From contig NC_033631.1 in the NCBI RefSeq assembly GCF_001540865.1, positions 9,803,133 through 9,867,132 on the forward strand: a DNA stretch of 64,000 nt. Reading direction: 5' to 3'. Position 1 is the first letter of the stretch, and the number at the start of each line of letters is the position of its first letter. Both the position numbers and the translations under genes were made by a program. Positions 20,755 to 31,900 of this stretch are shown piece by piece. Under the pieces are notes generated by a model. That model did no database searches. It was given only the letters and a program-made list of their open reading frames with translations, and was not told the DNA's origin. This DNA comes from Ananas comosus (lineage: Eukaryota; Streptophyta; Magnoliopsida; Poales; Bromeliaceae).

Positions 20755-22696
20755 TCCTCCTCCCCTCCATCGACCGCTTCAACCGCCGCTTCCCCCTCCT
20801 CCCCGGCATCTCCCTCCGCCTCATCCCCTTCCCCTCCGCCGAGTCCGGCCTGCCCCCGGGCGTCGAGAGCGGCCCCGCGCTCGCCTCCGCCGACATGCGC
20901 GCCCGCTTCTTCTCCGTTGCCCTCCCCCTCCTCCGCCGCCCCTTCGACCGCGTCCTCGCCGACCTCCGCCCCGACGCCGTCGTCTCCGACGCCTTCTTCC
21001 CCTGGTCCGCCGCCTCCGCCGCCGCCGCCGCCGTCCCCCGCCTCGCCTTCAACGGCACCGGCCTCTTCGCCTGCTGCGCCTCCCACGCCTTCTTCCACCG
21101 CCACGACCACCACGCCGCCGCCGACCCCCGCGGCCTCGTCCCCCTCCCCGGCCTCCCCCACCGCGTCGAGATGCTCCCGACCCAGCTGCCCGACCCCTCC
21201 AGGAACCCCGAGCTTTGGAACTTCTCCAAGCTCGCGGCCGAGGCCAACGAGAACAGCTTCGGCGTCGTCGCGAACAGCTTCTACGAGCTCGAGCCCGACT
21301 ACGCCGATCACTACCGGAACGCGGTCGGCATTCGGACCTGGCTCGTCGGGCCCGTGTCGCTCTGCTTGGCTGGACAGCAAATCCCCCGGCTCCGTCGTCT
21401 ACGTGTGCTTCGGCACGCTGTCGCACTTCTCGAACGCGCAGTTGAGGGAGATCGCGGCCGGTCTCGAAGCCTCGGGGCGGGAGTTCATCTGGGTAGTGAA
21501 GGACGCCGACCAACAGGGACCGGATTGGCTCCCGGAGGGGTTCGAGGAGCGAATTGAGCGAACGGGGAAGGGGCTAATTATAAAAGGGTGGGCGCCGCAG
21601 ATACTGATACTGAACCACAGAGCCGTGGGGGGGTTCGTGACGCACTGCGGGTGGAACTCGACGCTGGAGAGCGTGAGCGCCGGGGTGCCGATGATCACGT
21701 GGCCGCTCTACGCCGACCAGTTCTTCAACGAGAAGCTGATCGTGGAGGTGCAGAGGATCGGCGTCGGCGTGGGGTCGAAGCAGTTCGCGTCGAATCTGGA
21801 GGAGAGGGAGGTGATCGCGGCGGCGGCCGTGGAGGGGGCGGTGCGGAGGCTGATGGGGGCGACGGAGGAGGCCGCAGAGATGCGNCTTCCTTGAGGCCTT
21901 GATGCCTCACTCATGTTGCTTATTTCATCTACTTATTGAATGAAGCGGGTAGCTTGCTACCTTTTTCTCAAAAAAAAAAAAATTTCTGTCAAATAGGACA
22001 ATAAAGTAAAATTTTTTAAAAAATCATATGATAGTAAATTAAAAAAACATTGCGCTAAAGCATGATAGTTAAATATAATTTTTTAAAGTACGGGGTAATA
22101 ATTTAATTTTTTGAACCAGGAGAGAAAAAAAGGTGAAATATACTGTCGTAGGAAGTCAATTTGAAGGGAAGCTTAGATTACAAATTAGCATATAGTAATA
22201 GTTTATCTGATTTTTTTTATTTTTTAAATAAAATTTTTATACAAAGTAGCATAAGAAGAGAGGATGTATTGTTCGCAATTCTTATATTTGGAACTTAATT
22301 ATCTACTTTTGCTAATATTTTGATCCACATATTTAATTAATACAGAGTTGAGATTCCTACCATCATTTTTATACATTGAAAGAATATATTTTCTAAGTTT
22401 TTTTTGAATTTTTTGTGTATTCCGAGTATGAAAGCTAACAATGATATATATCGGTTTTACTAAATACTGTACATATTGATTTACTGCTATAAAATCAGCT
22501 GCCGCATCACGCGGATCCTACATTAAGTACACATGAAATCTCCGTCTTATAAGCTAACACCTGCTTAACATTTTATTTTAATTCAAGTTATTTCTATCAA
22601 ACAATTAGAGAGAGAGAGAGAGAGATAGNCTCGTCGTATAACGAACTGGGGGAGTTGATGGAGGAGCTGCTCGCGAGGAGGAATAAGCAGCTGTGA
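20755..22696 (+). pseudogene. UDP-glycosyltransferase UGT73-like (UGT2), broken by gaps and a deletion
   Basis: Pieces of one UGT are present in order. 20755-21365 covers the acceptor domain from about residue 60, with the catalytic Asp in VVSDAFFPW. 21367-21884 covers the donor domain in another frame, with a full PSPG box (WAPQILIL to ADQ). 22630-22696 holds the last 21 codons (SSYNELGELMEELL...) and a stop. The N-terminus with the catalytic His falls in the gap. At 21363-21367 about 20-25 codons of the inter-domain linker, present in UGT1, are missing and the frame shifts. About 20 more codons are missing around the N at 21885, and a 743-base unrelated block separates the last two pieces. 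It may be a real pseudogene or an intact gene damaged by assembly; the Ns favour at least partial assembly damage. Confidence 0.85.
21886..22628. other. unrelated block between two single Ns inside UGT2
   Basis: It begins with a SINE-like 3' tail (GAAGCGGGTAGCTTGCTACC and poly-A, about 21942-21982). The rest is AT-rich. Near 22500 a CCGCATCACGCGG hairpin resembles a Helitron 3' terminus, and it ends in a GA microsatellite. No coding sequence. It may be a real transposon insertion with unsequenced edges or a misplaced contig. Confidence 0.6.
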
Positions 22697-22900
22697 TTGG
22701 CGACCATCGGGTGTCATCCGGGATCCGAGTCGAACACTTGGCGGGCGCCGTCGTTCGCTCGCTCCGTTCGTTTCGGATTGTGTGAGGCGTACCACAGTAC
22801 GATAGATCTTGAGCTATGCCAGCCGTACATCTCGGATGCAGTGTATGATCTACACCGTCTGTTAAACGAGGAGAGATGTTTTGCTAGTCGCGAATAAAAT
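22697..22900 (+). other. UGT2 3' untranslated region with poly(A) signal
   Basis: GC-moderate sequence after the UGT2 stop, with AATAAA at 22893-22898. Confidence 0.45.
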
Positions 22901-24484
22901 AGTTTCGCCTATCTGATAAATAGAGTATAAGATTTACATTTCAATTTCAATAAAGTGTAAAAGAAAAAGTCATAATGATAGTTTGTAGGGTCAACTTTCA
23001 ACTCCTCTTTTTAATTAATATAGTGTATTTTGTTTTAATTGCCATTGGTTGATTCAAAGTGTTATATAATATTCTTCTATGGTTTAATTTTTTTTACTTA
23101 TCAAAAAATTTGTCAAAAAGAAGGGGAAAAAAGAAAAAAAAGAAGGGGAAAAAAGAAAAAAAATTTCTGTCCGGTAGGCCAGAAGAGGTAAAAATTTCTG
23201 TTTTTTTTCTTATCAAAAAACCACCTGTTTTTTTTTTTATCAAAAAACCAGAAGAGGTAAAAATCACCTGTTTTTTTTTTTACTTATCAAAAAATTTCTG
23301 TCAAAAAGAAGGGGAAAAAAGAAAAAAAAGAGGAGGGATGAGCTCCATGGAGAAGAGGTAAAAATTAAGAGAGAAAGAGTGAGAAAAGAAGAAGAAGATC
23401 GAAGAAGAAGAAGAAGAAGAAGAAAAATCAAAGTCCCACCAATGTCAAGTACAACTAAACAAGCATTGAGGTTTGTTTTCTAATTTTACAGTGGCATGAG
23501 GAATGAGTGACCATGCTGAGGCCACAAGGAGACTGGAAGAGGAAGAAGGCTGTGAAGCGAGTGGCGTGGGCAGACGAAGTTGGCAAAGAGTTATTGGCTT
23601 GCAAGGATCTCATTAATGGTGAAGAGCCAACTTCACCTGAGGATGGAAGTCCCACGGCTCGAGACGCACAATTAGGAGTTACTGCAGAGCTACACAGAGG
23701 AAACGGGGTAGGTGCAGCAGATTCANGAAGAATCTGTAGTCTACGCTTGGTTTCTCCAATTTTTCTTTTACAGGAAAAAATCACCATCAATCTTTCTCCA
23801 ATTCTTCTTTTACAGGAAAAAATCACCATCAACCTTATTATTATTACATGTCTCTGAATTTAACTTACATTGAATTAGTTTTGAATAATTGGGCTTGAAA
23901 ACATAGCATATGAAAAAAAAAAAAAAACAACGAAATGAGGTAGTAAATTAATAATTTGAAGAAAAAGACATCTGACATGAAAACAACAGTAGTAAATACT
24001 GAAACATATTACATGGCCTTAAGAGACAAACACACCAGAGTTCTACTAATATAAATTGTAGCCATGTGTAAATAAAGTAGCGTAAATGTCATATATGTTA
24101 AAAAATAATGCAAATCCTATGATATTTTGTAAATTGTGTGGAGTTTATAGTAACTAATTTTTAAAAGCACGTGTGTAGCAAATGCCGTGGAGAACATGTG
24201 TTAGGTTTTCTTAACCTTTAAGTATCTTTTTCTATTTAAGTATTTTGATTGTAAGTTTTGATCATCCAAATTTTTGAATGAAAATGTTTATTTTTTTCCT
24301 TTTAATTGCTATAGCCAAATTTTATTAGTAAATTTTAAATTATTTTAGAAAGTCACTTTCACCTACAATATAACTGACCACCTCCACCCGCGACTAAAAG
24401 TGTAATTTACTCGGGGGAAAAAAAAACAAAACCCAATAGATCATTTTTCCTTCAATCTCTATCCAAAAAAATCCTTCCTCTCTA
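22901..24484. other. intergenic, including an unexplained coding-like stretch
   Basis: 23060-23340 is low-complexity sequence with repeated TTATCAAAAAA and GAAGGGGAAAAAAG units, and a GAA run follows near 23395-23425. 23507-23725 has an open frame containing GDWKRKKAVKRVAWADEVGK, balanced in base composition and unlike its surroundings. I do not recognise it; it may be a transposon-derived protein fragment. It ends near the N at 23726, after which a ~45-base unit with TTTTACAGGAAAAAATCACC is duplicated (about 23750-23830). 23860-24484 is AT-rich and holds the UGT3 upstream region; no clear TATA box. Confidence 0.5.
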
Positions 24485-25827
24485 ATGGCTTCTCAACCCC
24501 ACGAACTCCACATCTTCTTCTTCCCCCTCATGGCCCCGGGCCACATCATCCCCATGCTCAACCTTGCCAAGCTCTTCGTCCTTCGCGGCGTCGGCGCCAC
24601 CGTTCTTGCAACTCCCACAGCCACACCCTTCCTCCGCGACACCATCGACAGGGCTCGCGACTGCGGCTACTCAATCAATCTCCTCCTATTACCTTCTTCT
24701 TCAAATGGTGCCGAGAACCTCACGTCTCCAGAGATGTCCCCCGAGTTTTTCACGGCCCTCGAGAGCTTCCGCCAGCCGCTCGACCGAGTCCTCAGAGAGC
24801 ACCGTCCGTCGTGCATCGTCTCCGACATGTTCATGCCGTTCACAGAAGAGGTCGCTAATGCTCTCAACATACCAAGGCTCGTGTTCCACTCCATGGGTTT
24901 CTTTCCTCTCTGCGTTATGGATAGCGTAGATCGAAGTATATCGAACGGAAGCATTAGTAGTACAAACGACGATAAAGATACCATAGAAGTCCCCGGGCTA
25001 CCGCATCGCATAGAGATGAAGCGGTCGCAGCTACACAACTCCACGGGTGCAAGAAACGGATTTAGCGAGTTCATGGAAAGAGTTAAAGAATCCGAGCTTA
25101 AGAGCTACGGTGCGGTGGTGAACAGCTTCTACGAGCTGGAACCGGAGTATGCGGACCACTACCGCGAGACAACGGGACGTAAAGCATGGTGCGTCGGACC
25201 TCTATCTCTAATCGACGACAAAGCGGCAGCGGAAGCACAACGCGATCGTGTCATCGCGTGGTTAGATTCGAAGCCGCAGCGTTCGGTGGTGTACGTTTGC
25301 TTCGGGAGCCTGTCGCGCCTGACCGCGCCACAGCTGCGCGAGATCGAGTGCGGGCTGGAGAGCTGCGGGCATTTTTACGTGTGGGTGGTGAGAAGCAGGT
25401 ACGACAGCGAATGTCGTAGCAACGAGAAGGGCATGATCGTGGAAGGGTGGGCGCCGCAGCGGGCGATACTGCAGCACGCGGCGGTGGGGGGGTTCGTGAC
25501 GCACTGCGGGTGGAACGCGGTGATGGAGAGCGCGGAGGCTGGGGTGCCGATGGTCACGTGGCCGATGTTCGCGGAGCAATTCTACAACGAGCGGCTGGTG
25601 GTGGAGGTGGCGGGGATTGGGGGATGAGTGAGGAGGAGAAGAGGGAGGTGGGAAGGGAGAAGATCAGGAGAGCCGTGTGCTGCGTGATGGAAGGAGGGGA
25701 TGCGGAGGGGGAGCGGGTGAGGAGGAGGGCAGAGGAGGTGAGGGAGATGGCGAGACGCGCTATTGAGGCGGCGGGATCATCACATGCGCAGGTGGGCAAA
25801 TTGATTGATGAGCTGAATGGCTTGTGA
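24485..25827 (+). pseudogene. UDP-glycosyltransferase UGT73-like (UGT3) with a late frameshift
   Basis: The first frame starts at ATG 24485 and runs 380 codons. It has the FFFPLMAPGHIIPM motif with catalytic His20, Asp114 in IVSDMFMPF, and a full PSPG box W322-Q365 ending in Gln. Unlike UGT1 and UGT2, the centre reads HCGWNAVMES (Ala and Val in place of Ser and Thr/Leu). It hits a stop at 25625-25627. The normal C-terminal helices continue in a different frame from about 25623 to the stop at 25825-25827 (EEKREVGREKIRRAV to GKLIDELNGL). Compared with UGT1, roughly 5-10 codons are missing at the break. The rest is intact and of normal length, so a small deletion or a sequencing error is enough to explain it. 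Role otherwise as for UGT1; acceptor unknown. Confidence 0.88.
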
Positions 25828-27538
25828 CCGATCATAGAAGGATGGCTACTCAACTTTTCTGTAAGCCAAATTATAATTTTGGCTTGGATATAAAGAGAAA
25901 TGCTTTAGATTTTTCATTTCGAATATTTCCATATATTATTGGTGTATTGGTGCAGAAGGATTAGGACATAGGGCTTAAGGTATAGTGCCCGTGGTTAGAA
26001 TCTAATAATAGTGGTTAAGGTTTAGTAATATTTATATAGAGAGAGAGAGAGAGAGTTAGGCCGCAGTAGCGCGGAGGTTTTTGTATTATCAAGTTATTTT
26101 TAATGATGCGACTTTCAAATTAAAGATCAGTTCCGCTAGATTTGATGTATGTTATTGAAAGTATTTAAAAATTAAATTTTATAATTTTTCGATATTATTT
26201 GGCTAGTGATCAAAAGGTCTCAAAATTGATAATTTTAATAATCGATGTAATATATTTGTGAATTTAACGATGTAAAATAATTCAAATCTGATAAAAATTT
26301 TTATAATTTTTTTTTACTATTTAGAGTAAGATTAGTATCTCTGATCTTAAATTCAAATTTTTTATTAATATTTTTTATGAATTTTTTATTTTCAGCCGTT
26401 CATTTTTAGATTACTCGTTTGATAGATAAATAATGTCGAAAATTTATAAAATTTTGTTTTCAAATACTTTGAATAGTATAAATCAGGTATAATGAAACCG
26501 ATCGTTGATTTGAAAGTTATTGAAAATAACTTAATTGCACAAAAGTCTTCGTGCTACTAATAGTATAACAATAAGATTATATAGTAGTCTTCAAGATTGA
26601 GTGGGTGATTGGTTGAATAGTTTAAACTAACGGATGAAAATGATCGAAAAAGCAAATCTAATGACACAAAATTTATAAGCATCAAGTGTTTTGTGCTTTT
26701 AAAACACCAATGTCGGAATTGTAAATATTTTATAATATTATAGTGGCGTGATTGGTTCAACGAATACTTGCACTCCTAGTGGAACTAGTGATTCTTGATG
26801 TTGGGAATCCGGTACTCGCCCCGGTATCGGATCTCGTGAATCCGCAACCCGCTCCGATACCGATTGCTGTGGATCCGGTATCGATTGTTGGGATTCCGCA
26901 ACGGAAACGTCAAATCGAGTTTTTATCATAAACCCGTCTTTTCAGTAAAATCTGATACAATCTTAAAAGAGTGAGAAAAATCAAAACAGAAAATATGCGG
27001 GTAAAATAAAATTCATTAAATAAGAGAAGATTACACCTGACTTCTCTTCTGCACAGAGTAGCTACAACCCGAGCCCTCTTTCTTGAATCTCTTCTATCCT
27101 TCTCTCGTCTTTTATAAACCTAAAAGACAATCCATCTACGTGCACCCGTACACTAGGTGCACAAAATAACTCTCTCTCTCTCTTTTTCTCTCTCTGGTAA
27201 GACACCCCAATGGTTCCAGCCGTACTACACCCAAAAAGAGAGCCACAATGCCTATTTATAATGCTCAACTTAAAACGTACCCCAATCCTAATATATTTAG
27301 GATTCATACTTTAATTAATATCTAAATCTATCTTAATCAATCTCTAATTGATTTAAATATTAATCCTAATCTAGTTAGGTTTATCCTCTAATTAATATTT
27401 AAATCTTAATTTATCTCAAATAGATTTAAATATTAATTCTTATCCAAATAGGATTTAACTACAAATCTAACCAAAACCTAACACTTGATATATCTAGTAA
27501 TATTTACATAACACTATTCGACTTGAATTTCAAAACAC
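25828..27538. other. intergenic with decayed MITEs
   Basis: A GA microsatellite lies at about 26037-26055. 26085-26560 belongs to the fold-back MITE family (GTTATTTTTAATGATG start, inverse near 26510). 26545-26750 is a short MITE of the TTGAGTGGGTGATTGGTTGAATAG type. 26760-27300 is less AT-rich, with repeated GATCCGGTATCGATTG-like units, and was not identified. 27300-27480 has short repeats around GATTTAAATATTAAT. No supported gene. Confidence 0.5.
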
Positions 27539-27690
27539 CAACCGTTCTTAAAGCAAGTGGCAAAGGGCATGATGGTTAGTACTTCAGATCTCAACTTTGA
27601 ATCCTAATTGATTTACATTTCCAGCTAAATTTATTTTTAAATAAAATAAATAAAATGGGTAACTCGCTCTTTATTTCTCAAGAAAAAACA
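27539..27690 (+). mobile_element. tRNA-derived SINE, diverged
   Basis: An A-box-like AAGCAAGTGGCAAAGGGC and a degraded B box (CAACTTTGAATCC) are followed by the family body TTTCCAGCTAAATTTATTT and a short A-rich tail. Confidence 0.7.
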
Positions 27691-27694
27691 TTGA

Positions 27695-27860
27695 ATGTCA
27701 ATAGTGACTTAATTGAATGGAGTAGTGACTTAATTGAATGGAGTACGAATAAAGCGTACCTTTCGCTGTTTTCTCCATCATGTATAAACCATGTGCGTAG
27801 TGACTTAATTGAATGGAGTACGAAACCTTTTAGCTGTTTTCTCCATCATACATAAACCAT
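27695..27860. repeat. short tandem repeat, two to three units
   Basis: AGTGACTTAATTGAATGGAG occurs three times (about 27703, 27723 and 27798), twice followed by a TGTTTTCTCCATCAT...TAAACCATG segment. The long unit is about 75-90 bases. Confidence 0.8.
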
Positions 27861-27944
27861 GCGCGTGCTTATGCTGCACCAGCAATTAATCAAGACTAGA
27901 TGGAAAAAACATTTGGATGGTATGGTATGGTTATACTGAGTTAG

Positions 27945-28545
27945 GCTGCTATATTATTTATAGTATTGGAGCTCTAATACTATAGTCTTATTTTTAATTT
28001 TAAAATATTCAAATCAACGATTCATATTTTTAAAACTGATTTAGAGTATTTGAAATTTTTAAAAATAAAATTTTATATTTTTTCAACATACTTTACTTTA
28101 TGATCAAATCATTTTAAAATTGTCAATTTTCAATGAATATTATGGGTTATTTATAGTTTAACGTTGTAGAAGAATCTAAATGTATTCAAATTTTGATAGA
28201 ACATACTTTAATCTATTTAGCTCAAGATGATCATTCTTAATTTTGAATTTAAAAGTTCTATCCTCAACTTTTAAAGATTGTTCAATTTCAATGGTTCATT
28301 TTGACATAATTTACTTACTAAATAAATAATGTCGAAAAAAATTAAAATTTTATTTCTAAGAACTTACTATATTCTAAATCATATTTAACGGTGTAGACAA
28401 TATTTGAACATTGTGAGATTGAAAGATTGAAAATTTTGAAATTTTGATAGATCATATTTGAACATCGTAAAATTAAAAATGAGATTACAATACCGGAGCT
28501 TTAGTACTATAGATAATAAAGTATCCTAATTCTGGTTATATATGT
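27945..28545. mobile_element. fold-back MITE (~600 bp)
   Basis: The left arm (GGCTGCTATATTATTTATAG...GGAGCTCTAATACTATAG) is the imperfect inverse of the right arm (GGAGCTTTAGTACTATAGAT...AGTATCCTAATTC). The interior has the family motif GTCGAAAAAAATTAAAATTT. It is the same family as 53009-54070. No coding capacity. Confidence 0.65.
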
Positions 28546-28841
28546 CATTAATTATTTGATATACACAAATTAATTAGGAAATGGTAGCTTCCAAGCATTG
28601 ATTTTTTTTTGAGAATGAGGTAGCGAGCTATCTGCTTCATTCATTCTTCCACGCATTATTAAAAAGGACTTTGTTCACTTTATCTTACATTATACCATAT
28701 TAACGTACTTTTTGAAAAATAGCATTATTGCATTATTGCTCAAACAAAGGGTTATTACACTTCGAATCAATTGCTGGTTAATTATATCCTACTGTTCACC
28801 TGATGGTCAATCCAAGTAATACATATCTTATCTTTTTTTTT
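28546..28841. other. AT-rich intergenic with a partial SINE tail
   Basis: 28600-28650 is the 3' tail of the SINE family in minus orientation (T run, then GAGGTAGCGAGCTATCTGCTTC). Nothing else recognised. Confidence 0.55.
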
Positions 28842-28994
28842 CTTTTTTTTTTTTGAGAGATAGGTAGCACGCTATCCGCTTCGTTTATTTTATTTAGAAA
28901 TAAACTTAGCTGGAAATGTGAATCAACTAGGATTGGAACTTGGATCTCGGGTACCAACCACCAAGCCCTTTGCCACTTGCTCTAGAAACGGTCC
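28842..28994 (-). mobile_element. tRNA-derived SINE
   Basis: It reads in reverse: a poly-T start, the palindromic tail GGTAGCACGCTATCC, the body, then a B box (GGATTGGAACTTGG inverse, one mismatch) and an A box (CCCTTTGCCACTTGCT inverse). About 85-90% alike to the copy at 33811-33966 by eye. Confidence 0.8.
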
Positions 28995-31900
28995 CTAAGG
29001 AATACATCTTATCATCAGCCCAATATTTGAATTACCCTATGTGTAGAATTTTTTTTAATATAAAATTGCAAATAATACGCTCTTTGAAAGTGAGACAATA
29101 AGGAAAGTTTTTTACTCAAAAAGAAAAATTTTGGGGAAAACATATATAGCTAGGTGCCATGCTATTATTGTAGTTTTTCACTTTCAATCAATTAACTACT
29201 TAAAATTTCTTTAGTAAATAAAAACTAATAAATAACATATTCAATATTTTCCTGCCCTATCTGATTTACTCATTTAAGCAATGTTTGGTCAGCTTAAACC
29301 TTTCGCAAAAACTTTGCTTTAAGCAACTAGCTAGGGCTATTTAATTAGGTTCTAATAAATTTTCTTATCCTCTTAATTACTTTTTGAAGAAAAAGTCTCC
29401 ATTAAATTTGGTATAATACAAAATTAAGCTCCCTAATCCATTGTTTGATGCTTTTTTTTTAAAAAAAAAGCATCCAAGAAATGATGTGGCAACATAAGAG
29501 GGAAACACGATAATATATATANAAAAAAACTTACGTTATCTACTTATCTTATTTAAATTTTTATATACACTTAATTGTTTCTTATTGCAAAGTGGTTCCT
29601 TTGACCCCATTTTAAATAAAACTAAGTGGCTAGTGATAATATTTTATAATGATTATATTAAGTCAAGTTAATTGCAAAAAAAATTCAAGCTGGTTTGAAC
29701 ACCAATAGAACTAAAAGGCCCAAATATAAAACACAGCTTAAATTGTAAATTAATTAGTTTATATTGTAAATTAACGATTGTGAAATGAGAATTAGGGTAA
29801 TTAGAACTATATATATTGGTCTCCATAATTTTAGTTGTATTTTATTTTAGTTATTAAACTTTTAATTTTGACGTTGGAGATCCCAAATTACAAAAAAGCT
29901 TCATTTTATGCATTCTACATGCAAATTAATTATTAGATCCACTTACGATTTTTTTTTGGCTTTTCTTTTGAAAAAGGTTTTTGTTCTCAAAAGTAAAAAA
30001 GAATTAGTACAATAGAAATTAAAGTCAATGAGCTTCTAATTAATTATTGCAAAAGATTTAATTAGGTACGTTTGGTGATCATGACAAAATCTAATTAGTA
30101 CTTCATATTAATTGAACTTTTATCAAAGCTTGGGCTATGACCAAACTTGTATATATTGAAGTCTATGTGTAGATAACGTGTAATCCTTAATTTACCTAAA
30201 ACATAATTGAAAATTTTCCTTATTGTATAACTTTGATGCATAAAATTTGTTTTAAATTCAACCATGTTTGATGAGCCTGTAGATTGCAAAATTTAGCAAG
30301 GTGGTTACTGTTGTTTAGTCTCGAATATTTCAACTTTAACATAGTATATATATATTTCAACAATTTACTAAAAATATAATGCTGTGATAATTATAGCTGT
30401 TCTTCTAGCTAGGTCGAACTATGCATATAGTGACTTAATTTGACTGAAACTATACATTAGCTGTATAAAAAATCGCATAAAATATCAGAAACAAAAAATC
30501 AGTGTTTTCACAATCAAGAAACCCTAATATTTATTTATGTTATGTTTCATTGGAATATTTTGGAGTTGGCGCATTAGTTTTTTTCACCCTTTATTGGGAC
30601 TATGTCAAAGAAAGTCTTTTATTGGTTGCTTATTTTTCCAAATTAATTTCTGTTATTTAGACATTGATTTTAAATAACTAAGCAACAAAATTCCCAACTT
30701 GCATATTCATCAACTTAATGCCTATATATTTTTCATGTTAGAAAACGCTCACAATGTGGGGCATTCAATTCAATGGTTGCAGTAACTCGAAGCAGCTACT
30801 CTCGAGAACTCAAAAACTATCGTGTCTTGCGTCTTAGATAAAGAAGCTACTCTACGAAAAGGTTTTCGATCAAATATTTGTATATCACTAATATATTCTC
30901 TCATATATTTTGCACTTTGGTTATATGAGTAAGTGCGACTTTAGTGTCGTATTCACTTTTATTTTTTGGCAGTAGCGATATTTTGTGCACAACAAAGTTT
31001 AAAACTTTTACGGCAAAAGAAAGCAAAAACAGGACTTTCAAACCTAAAAACAGAAGCTCCGAGGTGCAACTTCTGATTCCGCCGTAAGCGCATGAAAAGT
31101 GTTGGAAATTTCTGATACTGTATTTCTCGTAATCGTATTACTCAAGAGTACATTATATCTAGATCTAAACGAAGCTGATCTTTAGTTCTACCTATCGAGC
31201 AAATCCTTTCGTTTATAATTGTACAATAAATAGTTTAAATAAAAAATAAAATATAATCAAATTTTGAATATCGACCATCAAATTTTTTTTGCTATGTGAA
31301 TTGGGATGATACTGGGCACTAATCTTAATGCAAAAATGACAAACAAATCGCAAGATTCCAAATTAGAGCTCATCGCCGCGGGTCTTACTCACCCTCTTTT
31401 GTCTCTTTCCCTACGCCTCTATCTCTCCAGATCACCTGTCGTTGCAAAACAGCAAACACATTTTTGGACCAATCAGAAAAGAGGAAAGCGTGTATCACAC
31501 ATCACACGTCATCATAGAAAGGTGATCTTCGCTGTGGTGGACAACACACGGGATGTTCGACTCTTCGGATCGCCGAGGGGACAAGTCAACACGATATTCG
31601 CTGTCCTCGGGAACTAAAATTGCAACGAGACCCCTCGACTCTATGCTTTTTTGAAAGCTATTCTTTACCTTTACTTTCTTTTTCTTTTTCTTTTTTTTTT
31701 TCAGAGGTGTTCCTATCAATGCAATCTTAAGTTCTTAACTTTTAATTTTTCTTAAGTCAAAACGAAAAAGATTTCGTTTCTCTAATTTGACCTACTTTAG
31801 TTAGTTGACTTTGTTAATTTCAATAGCTTTATTAGCTATCAGTCTTTAATCAATTTTATCGTAAAAGATGATTAAGATTATCAAGAATCTATTTTATATT

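Noticed and set aside
20684..21513. Long minus-strand frames over UGT2
   Set aside because: The same GC effect; one runs through the N gap. The plus-strand UGT pieces explain the region.
23380..23425. GAA-rich tract as a possible acidic protein segment
   Set aside because: Simple trinucleotide repeat without a supported reading frame.
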